NCBI RefSeq assembly: GCF_016595155.1
Contig: NZ_JAENGP010000019.1
Span: forward strand, 1 to 46,680
Direction of reading: 5' to 3'
Length of the DNA: 46,680 nt
From: Advenella mandrilli
GTDB lineage: Bacteria; Pseudomonadota; Gammaproteobacteria; Burkholderiales; Burkholderiaceae_B
In this document: positions 17,332 to 25,762 of the stretch, in pieces
Numbering within the stretch: the first letter of the stretch is position 1
Layout: every line of letters starts with the position of its first letter
The notes under the pieces: model-generated
The model's input: the letters and a program-made list of their open reading frames with translations, nothing else
What the model was told of the DNA's origin: nothing
Database searches by the model: none
Made by a program: the position numbers and the translations under genes

Positions 17332-18321
17332 TTAGACAGCCTGTTTACGCAAGGGCAATTTTTTCGCATGAGCCGCCAGGCCTTCGCGAAACCATGCTCC
17401 GTCTTTCCAGGCATTGACCCGGGCTGCCATGCGGTCTTTATTACAAGGCCCATTACCGGCAATCACGTCAAAAAACTCGTTCCAGTCTGGCTGGGTAAAA
17501 TCATGGGCACCCCGTTCTTCATTCCAGACCAGATTCTCATCAGGAATGGTCAAGCCCAGGTATTTCGCTTGTGGCACGGTCTGATCCACAAACTTCTGGC
17601 GCAATTCATCATTCGTATTAATCTTGATTTTCCAGGCCATGGACTGCTCTGAATGCACCGAGTCTTTATCAGACGGGCCAAACATCATTAAGGCCGGATA
17701 CCAGAACCGGTTCATGGCATCTTGCGCCATTGCTTTTTGCTCAGGGCTGCCCTGGCACATTTTGATAAGCAGGTCATAACCCTGGCGCTGATGAAAGCTT
17801 TCTTCCTTGCAGATACGGATCATGGCACGGCTGTAAGGCCCATAAGACGTGCGCTGCAAAGCCACCTGATTCATGATGGCCGCACCATCCACCAGCCAGC
17901 CAACTGCGCCAATATCCGCCCAGTTCAGGGTGGGATAATTGAAAATAGACGAATATTTCATCTTTCCGGCATGAAGCAGTTCAGTCATTTCATCACGGCT
18001 GATACCCAATGTTTCAGCGGCGCTATACAGATACAGGCCATGGCCGGCCTCGTCCTGAACCTTGGCCAGCAAAATCGCCTTGCGTTCCAGAGTTGGGGCA
18101 CGGGTAATCCAGTTCCCTTCGGGCAATTGCCCCACTACCTCTGAGTGGGCATGCTGGCCAATCTGGCGAATCAGCGTTTTGCGATAGGCCTCTGGCATCC
18201 AGTCTTTGGGCTCTATTTTTTCCCCTTTTTCAATACGTGCCATAAAGGCTTTTTCTTCTTCGGGCATCTCTCCTATTGAGCGTACACGATCACTACCTGT
18301 ATCAATTACCTGTGCATACAT
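17332..18321 (-). CDS. paaA: Phenylacetyl-CoA 1,2-epoxidase catalytic subunit PaaA
   Basis: Diiron oxygenase subunit of 329 residues. Ligand motifs are visible: ExxH in [16 protein letters not shown] and ExxH in [15 protein letters not shown]. PaaA epoxidises the ring of phenylacetyl-CoA. The ATG at 18321 (MYAQ) is preferred over a GTG 9 bases upstream because GAGG lies 8 bases before it. It is the first gene of paaABCDE-(PaaA-like)-paaY; its leader carries an operator-like palindrome. Confidence 0.95.
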   Translation of the reverse strand: MYAQVIDTGSDRVRSIGEMPEEEKAFMARIEKGEKIEPKDWMPEAYRKTLIRQIGQHAHSEVVGQLPEGNWITRAPTLERKAILLAKVQDEAGHGLYLYSAAETLGISRDEMTELLHAGKMKYSSIFNYPTLNWADIGAVGWLVDGAAIMNQVALQRTSYGPYSRAMIRICKEESFHQRQGYDLLIKMCQGSPEQKAMAQDAMNRFWYPALMMFGPSDKDSVHSEQSMAWKIKINTNDELRQKFVDQTVPQAKYLGLTIPDENLVWNEERGAHDFTQPDWNEFFDVIAGNGPCNKDRMAARVNAWKDGAWFREGLAAHAKKLPLRKQAV

Positions 18322-18366
18322 AAATTTCACCTCTGTTTTAAACGCTACACCCTACATTAAACAACC

Positions 18367-18378
18367 GACCGGACGGTC
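18367..18378. promoter_or_regulatory. Operator-like palindrome upstream of paaA
   Basis: GACCGGACGGTC is a 12-bp dyad (GACCG-GA-CGGTC) 46 bases upstream of the paaA ATG. The same pattern, RACCG-NN-CGGTY, occurs in the paaN/paaG divergent promoter. Sharing between the two paa promoter regions and no other place noticed in the window suggests a common regulator, most simply the TetR-type protein encoded at 28477. Promoter hexamers nearby are weak (for example TTGAAT-N18-TTAATA on the minus strand, upstream of the site). Confidence 0.55.
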
Positions 18379-18405
18379 ACATATAAGACATTATTAAGCC
18401 ATTTA

Positions 18406-18450
18406 AAACATTACGATTCAATAAGTATTTACCATTAAAATGTAATGTTT
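18406..18450. promoter_or_regulatory. Long-spaced inverted repeat between paaX and paaA
   Basis: AAACATTAC (18406-18414) and GTAATGTTT (18442-18450) are perfect 9-bp arms separated by 27 bases. From memory, PaaX of E. coli recognises arms spaced by 27 bases, so this may be the PaaX operator controlling paaA. On the minus strand the repeat is followed by TTAAATGG and could alternatively help terminate paaX. Confidence 0.4.
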
Positions 18451-18463
18451 GCCGATAAAAAAA

Positions 18464-19324
18464 TCAAATCAGTTGCGATAAACACACCAGCCGCTGCTGT
18501 AAAGATTGCCCCTGCTTAATTAAAACGCCATCGGTATCCACAAACTGGCTGGCCACATAAGCGTCAGCCTTATTGGATAAGGCCAGATACAAACGGGCAA
18601 ACAAAGATCTGGCCACATGTCCTTCCCAGTTTTCTGGCAAGGCTTCACGGGGCAAATGCGGCGCCCGCAATGCAACATAACGATATTGATGCACCATCAA
18701 TAAACGAATGGTTAAGGCCGCTTCAGGAGCCAATTGCGCCAACAAGCCTTCAACCGGCTGAAAACTTTTGATAAACGCCTGGAAGGCATCGGCATAAACA
18801 GGCAGGTCCCAGTGCGCAGCCGCAAAGCTGCGCATTTGTGTATGACCTTGCATGACGTCCGCTGTCCAGACCAGCGCCCCTGGCGGCAAGGGTACACCAT
18901 CAGGGCCAAGTGCCAACCTGGGATTTAACGCGGCATAGCCCAGCCTTTTCAGGCTGCGCATAAGGGCATCCGCATTTTCTCCATCCAGATAAACCAGTCG
19001 CCATTGCTGGTCAGCCTGTGAGGTATACAGCACCCTGGCGGCATAAGCGAACTCAGTACGGGCAACCGGCGTCAGACGATAAAAACTGCGTCGGCCTACG
19101 CGTTCACCCGCCAGCTGTCCTGCCGCCACCAGACGCGACACCGCCGTACGCACCAGGTTTTCACTGATTCCTGCCATCGCACAGGTTTCTATCACATTGC
19201 CCATCCACAATACGCCCCCACGCGGCTCCACCACATCACCATATAACGTGACAATAAAAGCAGCTGCCTTCAGTGGGGCACAGTGCAACAATTGGGTAAT
19301 TAGCGTATCAACTTCTTCAGGCAT
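18464..19324 (-). CDS. paaX: Phenylacetate catabolism repressor PaaX
   Basis: PaaX-type regulator of 286 residues. It opens with the LITQLLHCAPLKAAAFIVTLYGDVVEPRGG segment, then ENLVRTAVSRLVAAGQLAGERVGRRSFYRLT (winged HTH) and a C-terminal PaaX domain. PaaX senses phenylacetyl-CoA and represses paa genes in its absence. It lies 15 bases downstream of livF and 142 bases upstream of paaA, so it may be co-transcribed with the transporter. The cluster also encodes a TetR regulator; two repressors in one cluster is notable. Confidence 0.9.
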   Translation of the reverse strand: MPEEVDTLITQLLHCAPLKAAAFIVTLYGDVVEPRGGVLWMGNVIETCAMAGISENLVRTAVSRLVAAGQLAGERVGRRSFYRLTPVARTEFAYAARVLYTSQADQQWRLVYLDGENADALMRSLKRLGYAALNPRLALGPDGVPLPPGALVWTADVMQGHTQMRSFAAAHWDLPVYADAFQAFIKSFQPVEGLLAQLAPEAALTIRLLMVHQYRYVALRAPHLPREALPENWEGHVARSLFARLYLALSNKADAYVASQFVDTDGVLIKQGQSLQQRLVCLSQLI

Positions 19325-19339
19325 GAGACATCTCTTAAT

Positions 19340-20041
19340 TTACAAACCCAGATAAGCCGAACGGATGCGAGGATCAACAATTAACGCTTGCGCATCCCCC
19401 GACAACGTGATGTTTCCGGTTTCCATCACATAACCACGGTCGGCAATTGACAAAGCACCAAAGGCATTCTGTTCAACCAGCAAAACCGTGACATCCAGGC
19501 TTTTCAGGTTTTTGACCACATCAAAAATCTGTGCCACCAGAATGGGTGCCAGCCCCATGCTGGGTTCATCAAGCAACAGGCAGGACGGCCGGCTTAGCAA
19601 GGCTCTGGCAATAGCCAGCATCTGCTGCTGTCCACCCGACAAACCGCCTGCTGGCAAGTTACGTTTTTCACGTAATATGGGAAACATGTTAAAGGCATCT
19701 TCCATATCACGATCTACTTTCTCATCCATATACAGGTAAGCGCCCAGGCGCAGGTTTTCCTCGACACTCAGGCTGGTGAAAATCTGCCGGCCTTCTGGTA
19801 CCTGTGCCAAGCCGTGTTTGACGCGCTGGTAAGCAGGTACGGTGTTAAAACTTTCTCCGCGAAAGATAATATTACCGTCCTGTATGGGTTGAACACCAGA
19901 CAAACAGTGCAACAACGTTGTTTTACCCGCACCATTGGCACCAATCACCACCACAATTTCACCGGCGCTAATTTCCAGGCTCACGCCATGTAACACTTCT
20001 ATCCGCCCATAACTTGAGCGTAACTGATTAACACTCAGCAT
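19340..20041 (-). CDS. livF: ABC transporter ATP-binding protein LivF in the paa cluster
   Basis: ATPase of a second Liv-type importer, 233 residues. Walker A GANGAGKTT, signature LSGGQQQ and Walker B CLLLDEPSMGLAP are intact. It overlaps livG by 14 bases and is followed by paaX. Its position inside the paa cluster implies uptake of phenylacetate or a related aromatic acid rather than branched-chain amino acids (inference). Confidence 0.9.
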   Translation of the reverse strand: MLSVNQLRSSYGRIEVLHGVSLEISAGEIVVVIGANGAGKTTLLHCLSGVQPIQDGNIIFRGESFNTVPAYQRVKHGLAQVPEGRQIFTSLSVEENLRLGAYLYMDEKVDRDMEDAFNMFPILREKRNLPAGGLSGGQQQMLAIARALLSRPSCLLLDEPSMGLAPILVAQIFDVVKNLKSLDVTVLLVEQNAFGALSIADRGYVMETGNITLSGDAQALIVDPRIRSAYLGL

Positions 20042-20822
20042 AACGTGTTGCCTCCTCTGTAGCGGCTACCCCCAGATAAGCCTCGATAACCCGCGGATGA
20101 CTGACGACCTCGGCGGGTGTACCTTCCGCAATTTTTTCACCATGATCCAGCACGACAATATGACTAGAAATACGCATCACCATTTTCATATCGTGCTCAA
20201 CCAATAAAATGGCGGTTCCGCTTTTGGCCACTTCCGCCACCAGCTTTTCAATTTCTTCGGTTTCTACCGCATTGCAGCCGGCAGCCGGTTCATCCAGCAA
20301 TAAAAGCCGTGGTTGCAAAGCCAGTGCCCTGGCAATTTCCAGACGTTTTAACGCGCCATAAGACAGGGACCCGGCTTCAAAATCAGCCGCCCGCTCAAGC
20401 CCTACTGCTTTAAGCAGCACCATAGACTGTTCTTCTGAGCGTTTCGTACGACGTCGTGCAGAAGGAAAGCCCAACAAATCAGCCAGTAGCGAACCATTTT
20501 CCTGCAAATGAAAGCCTGTCGCGACATTTTCAAGCACGGTCATTGCAGAAAATATCTGCAGGTTCTGAAACGTTCTTGACAAGCCACGACGAGCCAGCAA
20601 ATGTGAGGGCATCCCTGTCACCAGCTCACCCGCCAGGCGAACCTCACCCTGTTGCGGGCTATAAACCCCGGACAGCATATTGAACAAAGAGGTTTTACCG
20701 GCACCATTGGGGCCGATGACCGAAACAATCTTGCCCTCATCAACCGAAAAGCTGACATCCTGCACAGCCCGCACGCCACCAAATGAAATGCTCACTCCTT
20801 TTACGTCAAGCAGACTCATCAA
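20028..20822 (-). CDS. livG: ABC transporter ATP-binding protein LivG in the paa cluster
   Basis: ATPase of 264 residues, with Walker A GPNGAGKTS, the LivG-type signature LSYGALKRLEIARAL and Walker B LLLLDEPAAGCN. The GLSRTFQNLQIF segment is typical of LivG. It overlaps livM by 4 bases and livF by 14. It differs from the LivG at 6500 in having a normal LxYG signature. Confidence 0.9.
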   Translation of the reverse strand: MMSLLDVKGVSISFGGVRAVQDVSFSVDEGKIVSVIGPNGAGKTSLFNMLSGVYSPQQGEVRLAGELVTGMPSHLLARRGLSRTFQNLQIFSAMTVLENVATGFHLQENGSLLADLLGFPSARRRTKRSEEQSMVLLKAVGLERAADFEAGSLSYGALKRLEIARALALQPRLLLLDEPAAGCNAVETEEIEKLVAEVAKSGTAILLVEHDMKMVMRISSHIVVLDHGEKIAEGTPAEVVSHPRVIEAYLGVAATEEATRYAEC

Positions 20823-21775
20823 CCTCTCCCCCGTACCATACGTACCAGACTGGGTAATACGCCACCGCGCAGAAAAATCATCACCAGCATCATGATCAAG
20901 CCCAGAACAATCTGTTCATATTCCTGTAAAAACGTCAGTATCTGTGGCAACGCTGTCAACAGGGTCGCCCCCAGAATCGCCCCAACCACTGAAGCCGCCC
21001 CACCCAATACCGCCATGGTAACAATTTCAACCGAATGCATGAAACCCGCCACATCGGGTGTGACAAAACGGTTTTGCATGGCCAGTAAAGAACCAGCTAC
21101 CGATGCATAAACGGCAGAAATAACAAACCCGCGCAATTTGAATCGCGCCACATCAATACCAACGGTACGTGCCGCTATCTCTGAGCCATGCAAGGCATGC
21201 AAGGCACGACCGGTCGCACTATGCTTCAAGTTCAGGGCCATCCAGACGCCTATTAGCAGAACAAGTCCATTGAAGGCATACCAGAACTCGGCATTGCTGA
21301 GCGAGATTCCCCAGCTTTTAAGCAATGCCCTGATCCCGGGATCAGCCACCACCATGCCATCAGGTCCGCCGGTTAGCCAGGCCTCGTTGTTCAGCACCAT
21401 AAAGATCAGCATGCCAAACCCCAAGGTGGCGACAGACAGGTAGTAACCGCGCAAACGCAGGATGGGTCGTCCCACCACCCAGGCTACGGCACCGGAAACA
21501 ACCGCCCCCAGCACGCAAGCGCTTAATACAGAAACATTAAGATGAACCGGTGCCAGGGCGCAGGCATAGGCCCCGATCCCGATAAAACCGGCATGTCCCA
21601 GACTGATCTGCCCGACATACCCCGTCAAGATCACAATACTGATCACCGACAGACTATTAACAAACACCAGGGAACCAATGCGCAAATAATAGGAGGAAGG
21701 AAAAAACAAGGGGGCCAGCGCAATTAGCACCAACAACACCAGCAACGTAACTTGTTTGGAAGAAAGTCTTTTCAT
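20819..21775 (-). CDS. livM: ABC transporter permease LivM in the paa cluster
   Basis: Permease of 318 residues with multiple membrane segments and the LivM motif GQISLGHAGFIGIGAYACAL near residues 54-73, followed by LSVATLGFGMLIFMVLNNEAWLTGGPDGM. It lies 3 bases downstream of livH and overlaps livG by 4 bases. It forms the channel with LivH, probably for an aromatic acid. Confidence 0.9.
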   Translation of the reverse strand: MKRLSSKQVTLLVLLVLIALAPLFFPSSYYLRIGSLVFVNSLSVISIVILTGYVGQISLGHAGFIGIGAYACALAPVHLNVSVLSACVLGAVVSGAVAWVVGRPILRLRGYYLSVATLGFGMLIFMVLNNEAWLTGGPDGMVVADPGIRALLKSWGISLSNAEFWYAFNGLVLLIGVWMALNLKHSATGRALHALHGSEIAARTVGIDVARFKLRGFVISAVYASVAGSLLAMQNRFVTPDVAGFMHSVEIVTMAVLGGAASVVGAILGATLLTALPQILTFLQEYEQIVLGLIMMLVMIFLRGGVLPSLVRMVRGRG

Positions 21776-21778
21776 TAT

Positions 21779-22651
21779 TTAAACCCTCTCGGCAACTTTA
21801 CGGCCAAACATACCCTGAGGCATGAAAAACAGCACGCCCAGAATTACCACGAATGCTGCCGCATCCTTATACTGTGAACTGATATAACCTGCTGTCAACG
21901 CTTCGAGCAAACCCAGCAACATGCCACCCGCCAATGCCCCTTTGGGATTTCCCATTCCGCCCAGCATAGCCGCAGCAAACCCCTTCAGTGCCAGCGTCAT
22001 GCCAATGTCATAGCTTGTCAGGGTAATCGGTGTAATCAAAATACCGGCCAAGGCGCCAATCGCGGCAGACAGGGCAAAAGACAAGGCCATGATATAGCGG
22101 GTATTAATACCCACCAGTAAAGCAGCGATACGGTTATTGGCGGTTGCCAGCACTGCCCGCCCCGTTAAGGTGCGGGTAAAAAACAGCCATAACGCCACAA
22201 ACACCAGCAACGCCCCGGCAATCACCCATAAACTCTGGGGCAGGATGGTTGCGCCCAGCACATGAATAGGATCATTGCCGGAAAAGGCGGGAAAACGATG
22301 GAGCTCTTTATCCAGCAATATCTGCGTTAACCCGCGAATAAAAATAGATGCTCCAATCGTAATAATAATCAGGCTGGCCACGGGTGCACCACGGGCCGGC
22401 TCAATGGCCAGCTTGTTTAAAAGTATGCCAATAACTGCCGTTAGCACAATAGCCAGGGTTGCCGCCAATAACAAGGGGGCACCGGCCGCATAGGCAGAGG
22501 CCGTAATCATGCCGCCCAGCATGACAAACTCACCTTGGGCAAAGTTGGCCACGTCGGAGGCGTTATAAATAATAGTAAAACCCAGGGCTACCAGCGCATA
22601 AACGGCGCCAACGGTTAGCCCGGACAGCAAAAACTGCATGAACTCAGACAT
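21779..22651 (-). CDS. livH: ABC transporter permease LivH in the paa cluster
   Basis: Permease of 290 residues from the ATG at 22651 (MSEFMQFLLSG), which has GGAGA 6 bases upstream. An in-frame extension of 40 residues overlaps livK's end and looks non-coding. Motifs: GLTVGAVYALVALGFTIIYNASDVANFAQGEFVMLG and, near residue 210, MTLALKGFAAAMLGGMGNPKGALAGGM. It follows livK after a 67-base gap. Confidence 0.9.
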   Translation of the reverse strand: MSEFMQFLLSGLTVGAVYALVALGFTIIYNASDVANFAQGEFVMLGGMITASAYAAGAPLLLAATLAIVLTAVIGILLNKLAIEPARGAPVASLIIITIGASIFIRGLTQILLDKELHRFPAFSGNDPIHVLGATILPQSLWVIAGALLVFVALWLFFTRTLTGRAVLATANNRIAALLVGINTRYIMALSFALSAAIGALAGILITPITLTSYDIGMTLALKGFAAAMLGGMGNPKGALAGGMLLGLLEALTAGYISSQYKDAAAFVVILGVLFFMPQGMFGRKVAERV

Positions 22652-22718
22652 ATATGTCTCCGGAATTTCATCTGGTCGTAATGATGAGTGGAGGCATGCG
22701 CCTCCACAAAAAATGGCG

Positions 22719-23876
22719 TTACTCGATGAGCTTCCAGTTACCGTCCTGGATTTCCAGCATCCGGAAAGCACTCAGATCCAAACCCAGATGATCTTTGGCC
22801 GACATGGTATAAGTACCGGTAGTACCCACCAGGCCCTTTGTGTTTTCCAACGCATCCCGAATGGCAGCAGGCTCTGGCTTTCCGGCTCGCTCTATGGCAT
22901 CCACAACCAGATACAAGGCATCATGCGCATATCCGCCAAACGTGGAAACCGGCTTGCCAGCCATGCTTTCATATTGTTGTTTATAGCGCAACGCCACTTC
23001 CCGCTGCGGGTCATCTTCTGCCAGCAACTCGGCAACCAACAAGGGGGTTCCCGGCAAACGCACGCCCTCCGCCTCTTTGGTGCCCGCCAGTTTAATAAAG
23101 GCATCCGATGCCACCCCATGCGACTGGTACAACGGCAAATCAATGGCCAGCTGCGCATAATTCCGGGTAATAATGGCAGGCCCCGACCCCAGTCCCAGGC
23201 TAAGAATGGTTTGAACCCCCTTTTTATTACGCAAGTTGGTCAATTGGGGGGTCATGTCTGCATCAGTGGGGCCAAAGACTTCATCGCCCACTACGGCAAT
23301 TCCATAATCACCCACGATATCCAGACACTGCTTGCGCATGGAGGCACCAAAACTATCTGAACCCGATATCAGGCCCACTTTTAACAGTTCCCGCTTTTTC
23401 ATATCTTCAAAAATCTTGGCGCAGGCCATGCGGTCTGTATGCGGCGTCTTGAAGGTATGGGAGCGTACCGGCTGGATAACTTCAATGGCACCGGCAAGAG
23501 AAACAAAAGGTATCCCCTCTTCCTGTACGGTGGGCATAATAGCCATTGTTGCACCGGTTGTGGTGCCTCCTATAATGGCAACCACTTCGTCGTCTTCTAT
23601 CAGGCGGGTGGCAAAGGTACGCGCTTTATTGGCATCTCCGGCATCATCATAAGCAACCAGTTTAAGCTGCTTGCCCAGCACACCGCCTTTGGCATTAATG
23701 TCATCCACCAGCATTTTCAGGGTTTGCGCTTCGGGTTCTCCCAGATAAGAAGCAAACCCCGTCGCTGAAACCGTGGAACCAATACGGATTTCTGCCTGTA
23801 CGCCTGTTGCAAAACATAAAGCGGCAAGCAAGCCTGCCCATTTACGTCCAGTTTTTCCTGTTTTGTTATGACTCAT
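22719..23876 (-). CDS. livK: ABC transporter substrate-binding protein in the paa cluster
   Basis: Periplasmic Peripla_BP_6 receptor, 385 residues, with a signal peptide of about 28 residues (GLLAALCFATGVQAE). The mature start is IRIGSTVSATGFASYLGEPEAQTLKMLVDDINAKGG. The lobe region around GGTTTGATMAIMPTVQEEGIPFVSLAGA lines the ligand site. It heads a livKHMGF set flanked by paaN and paaX, so a phenylacetate or aryl-acetate ligand is a reasonable guess. Liv-type aromatic acid receptors are known in other bacteria. Confidence 0.9.
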   Translation of the reverse strand: MSHNKTGKTGRKWAGLLAALCFATGVQAEIRIGSTVSATGFASYLGEPEAQTLKMLVDDINAKGGVLGKQLKLVAYDDAGDANKARTFATRLIEDDEVVAIIGGTTTGATMAIMPTVQEEGIPFVSLAGAIEVIQPVRSHTFKTPHTDRMACAKIFEDMKKRELLKVGLISGSDSFGASMRKQCLDIVGDYGIAVVGDEVFGPTDADMTPQLTNLRNKKGVQTILSLGLGSGPAIITRNYAQLAIDLPLYQSHGVASDAFIKLAGTKEAEGVRLPGTPLLVAELLAEDDPQREVALRYKQQYESMAGKPVSTFGGYAHDALYLVVDAIERAGKPEPAAIRDALENTKGLVGTTGTYTMSAKDHLGLDLSAFRMLEIQDGNWKLIE

Positions 23877-23912
23877 TTTTTGTCTCCTGTTTATTTTCAG
23901 ACATTTAAATAT

Positions 23913-23947
23913 TTTCCGGCTTGTGCTTAAGTGGCACTTGCCGGAAA
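23913..23947 (-). terminator. Hairpin between paaN and livK
   Basis: TTTCCGGC and GCCGGAAA form an 8-bp outer stem, and GTGC/GCAC a 4-bp inner stem after a 2-nt internal loop, with a 7-nt apical loop. On the minus strand the stem is followed by ATATTT. It probably attenuates or ends paaN transcription before livK; readthrough cannot be excluded. Confidence 0.5.
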
Positions 23948-23961
23948 CAAATACAGCTTAA

Positions 23962-25620
23962 TTATTTTTTAAGGCGACGCCACATCGCCACTCTGAACCG
24001 GTTAGCCACAAACGCCGAGTCAGCAAAGCAGCAATTGCCTGCCGGATTGGCACCCGTACCATGAAAGTCACTGAAAGCGGCACTTTGATTAACAAAAATC
24101 CCACCCACCAAATTAACGGACAGGTTCACACCCGCTTGGGCAAACGCATCAACCGCCTGGGCCAGACGCTTTTCATCGGTTTCATAAATAGCCCCTGTAA
24201 TCGCCCCTTTAGTACGTGCCAGCTGCGTGGCACGACGTATGCCCTCTTCCACATCGTCCACGGCAATCACAAAAGAAACTGGGCCAAAGCATTCGGCACC
24301 GTAAATATTTTCATCACTGGCATCCAATGCCTGAATCAAGGGTGTTGCCGTACGTACCTGTTCCATGCCAGGCAAGGCCGCTGAATCGCGGATCAGGCGT
24401 CCGGCTCCACGCATGGCTGCAACACGTTCCAGCGTAGCCTCGTTAGCAATAGCCCCCGTAACCATGACTGCCCGCACAGGATCAGCCAGCAAGGCATCCA
24501 CCGCATTGGATATACCGGCCGTCACTTCATCAAACGTCTTGCGTTCACCGTTAACCAAAACACCGTCACGCGGCACAAACAGGTTTTGCGGTGTGGTACA
24601 CATTTGTCCGCTATACAGCGTCAGGGAAAAAGCGATGTTCTGGCACATGGCTTCAAAGTCATCGGTTGAACCCAGCACAATACTGTTCACACCGGCCTCT
24701 TCGGTATACACCAGCGGAGTAGCCGCCTGCGTACGCAGCCACTGCCCAAAAGCGGTTGCACCCGTGTAGTCAATCAGCGCCACGTCAGGGTGCAAGGCCA
24801 GTTGCTTGGCCATGCCCATGCCGTCATCTTCAGCAGCCAATAACACGACATCTGCGGGCAAGCCCTGTTCAGACAACACTTCGCGGGCTACCCGTACCGT
24901 GATGGCCATAGGCAGGATGGCTGATGGGTGCGGCTTGGCAATAACCGTATTGCCGGTCACCAGATTGGCAAAAAATGCCGAATAGCTATTCCAGGTTGGA
25001 AATGTCTGGCAGCCAATTAGCACCGAGACACCGCGTGGAATAATGCGCCAATGCTTTTCCAGAACCAGATCACCTGCCCTGCCCTGTGGCTTGACCCAGT
25101 CGGTCTGTCCGGGAATCTGACTCATTTCCGCCCAGGCGTAAGCCAATGCTTCCAGAGCCCTGTCTTGTGCATTCGGCCCACCCGCCTGAAAGGCCATTGG
25201 GAAAGCCTGTCCGGAAGTATGCATAACGGCATTGGCTATTTCAAAGCTCATGCTATTAAGACGCGCAAGAATTTCCAGACAAATCCCCATGCGCACGTCC
25301 AGGGGCGTATTGGCCCAGACTTTACCGGCCTCCTGTGACTGCTTCAGCAACGTTTCTGCACTGGCAACCGGATAGCGTATGCCCAATGCCACACCATAAG
25401 GGGATTGTTCATTTCCGGCCCGGCCCTGTTCGGGATAACCGGGCAAGCTGAAATCTTTGTTCAAGAGGGCATCATAGGCCTGCTGCCCCTCTTCTTTGGC
25501 TTGTTCCCCATAAAAACGGGTACTGGGCATTTCCGGATAAGCAGACCAGAACCCGCGATGCCTAATAACCTCAAGCGCTGTTTCCAGCGTAGAACGATGC
25601 TTTTCAAATAAACTGGACAT
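23962..25620 (-). CDS. paaN: Phenylacetate degradation aldehyde dehydrogenase PaaN
   Basis: Aldehyde dehydrogenase of 552 residues matching the PaaN_2 type found in Bordetella relatives (opening MSSLFEKHRSTLETALEVIR). The catalytic Cys lies in YSGQMCTTPQNLF and the general base Glu in VYTEEAGVNS. It should oxidise the semialdehyde produced when oxepin-CoA is opened, giving 3-oxo-5,6-dehydrosuberyl-CoA. E. coli PaaZ (about 680 residues) has an extra C-terminal enoyl-CoA-hydratase (MaoC) domain that opens oxepin-CoA; this protein lacks it. It reads divergently from paaG from a shared, palindrome-centred promoter. Confidence 0.88.
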   Translation of the reverse strand: MSSLFEKHRSTLETALEVIRHRGFWSAYPEMPSTRFYGEQAKEEGQQAYDALLNKDFSLPGYPEQGRAGNEQSPYGVALGIRYPVASAETLLKQSQEAGKVWANTPLDVRMGICLEILARLNSMSFEIANAVMHTSGQAFPMAFQAGGPNAQDRALEALAYAWAEMSQIPGQTDWVKPQGRAGDLVLEKHWRIIPRGVSVLIGCQTFPTWNSYSAFFANLVTGNTVIAKPHPSAILPMAITVRVAREVLSEQGLPADVVLLAAEDDGMGMAKQLALHPDVALIDYTGATAFGQWLRTQAATPLVYTEEAGVNSIVLGSTDDFEAMCQNIAFSLTLYSGQMCTTPQNLFVPRDGVLVNGERKTFDEVTAGISNAVDALLADPVRAVMVTGAIANEATLERVAAMRGAGRLIRDSAALPGMEQVRTATPLIQALDASDENIYGAECFGPVSFVIAVDDVEEGIRRATQLARTKGAITGAIYETDEKRLAQAVDAFAQAGVNLSVNLVGGIFVNQSAAFSDFHGTGANPAGNCCFADSAFVANRFRVAMWRRLKK

Positions 25621-25654
25621 TCCTGATTTTCCTGTATGAAATTATTTTCAATAC

Positions 25655-25687
25655 ATTATTGACCAACCGGCCGGTTTATGCAATAGT
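25655..25687. promoter_or_regulatory. Overlapping divergent promoters of paaN and paaG with operator in the spacer
   Basis: Plus strand (paaG): TTGACC at 25659, 17-bp spacer, AATAGT at 25682. Minus strand (paaN): TTGCAT (25683-25678), 17-bp spacer, AATAAT (25660-25655). The 12-bp palindrome AACCGGCCGGTT (25665-25676) lies inside both spacers, so one bound repressor could block both. The same RACCG-NN-CGGTY pattern lies before paaA. Confidence 0.6.
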
Positions 25688-25762
25688 GTCGAACATTAAT
25701 TGCAAAAAAAATCCGGGAAAACAAAAAATCCCAAATAAATAAACCTTAGTAAAGGAGACAAC

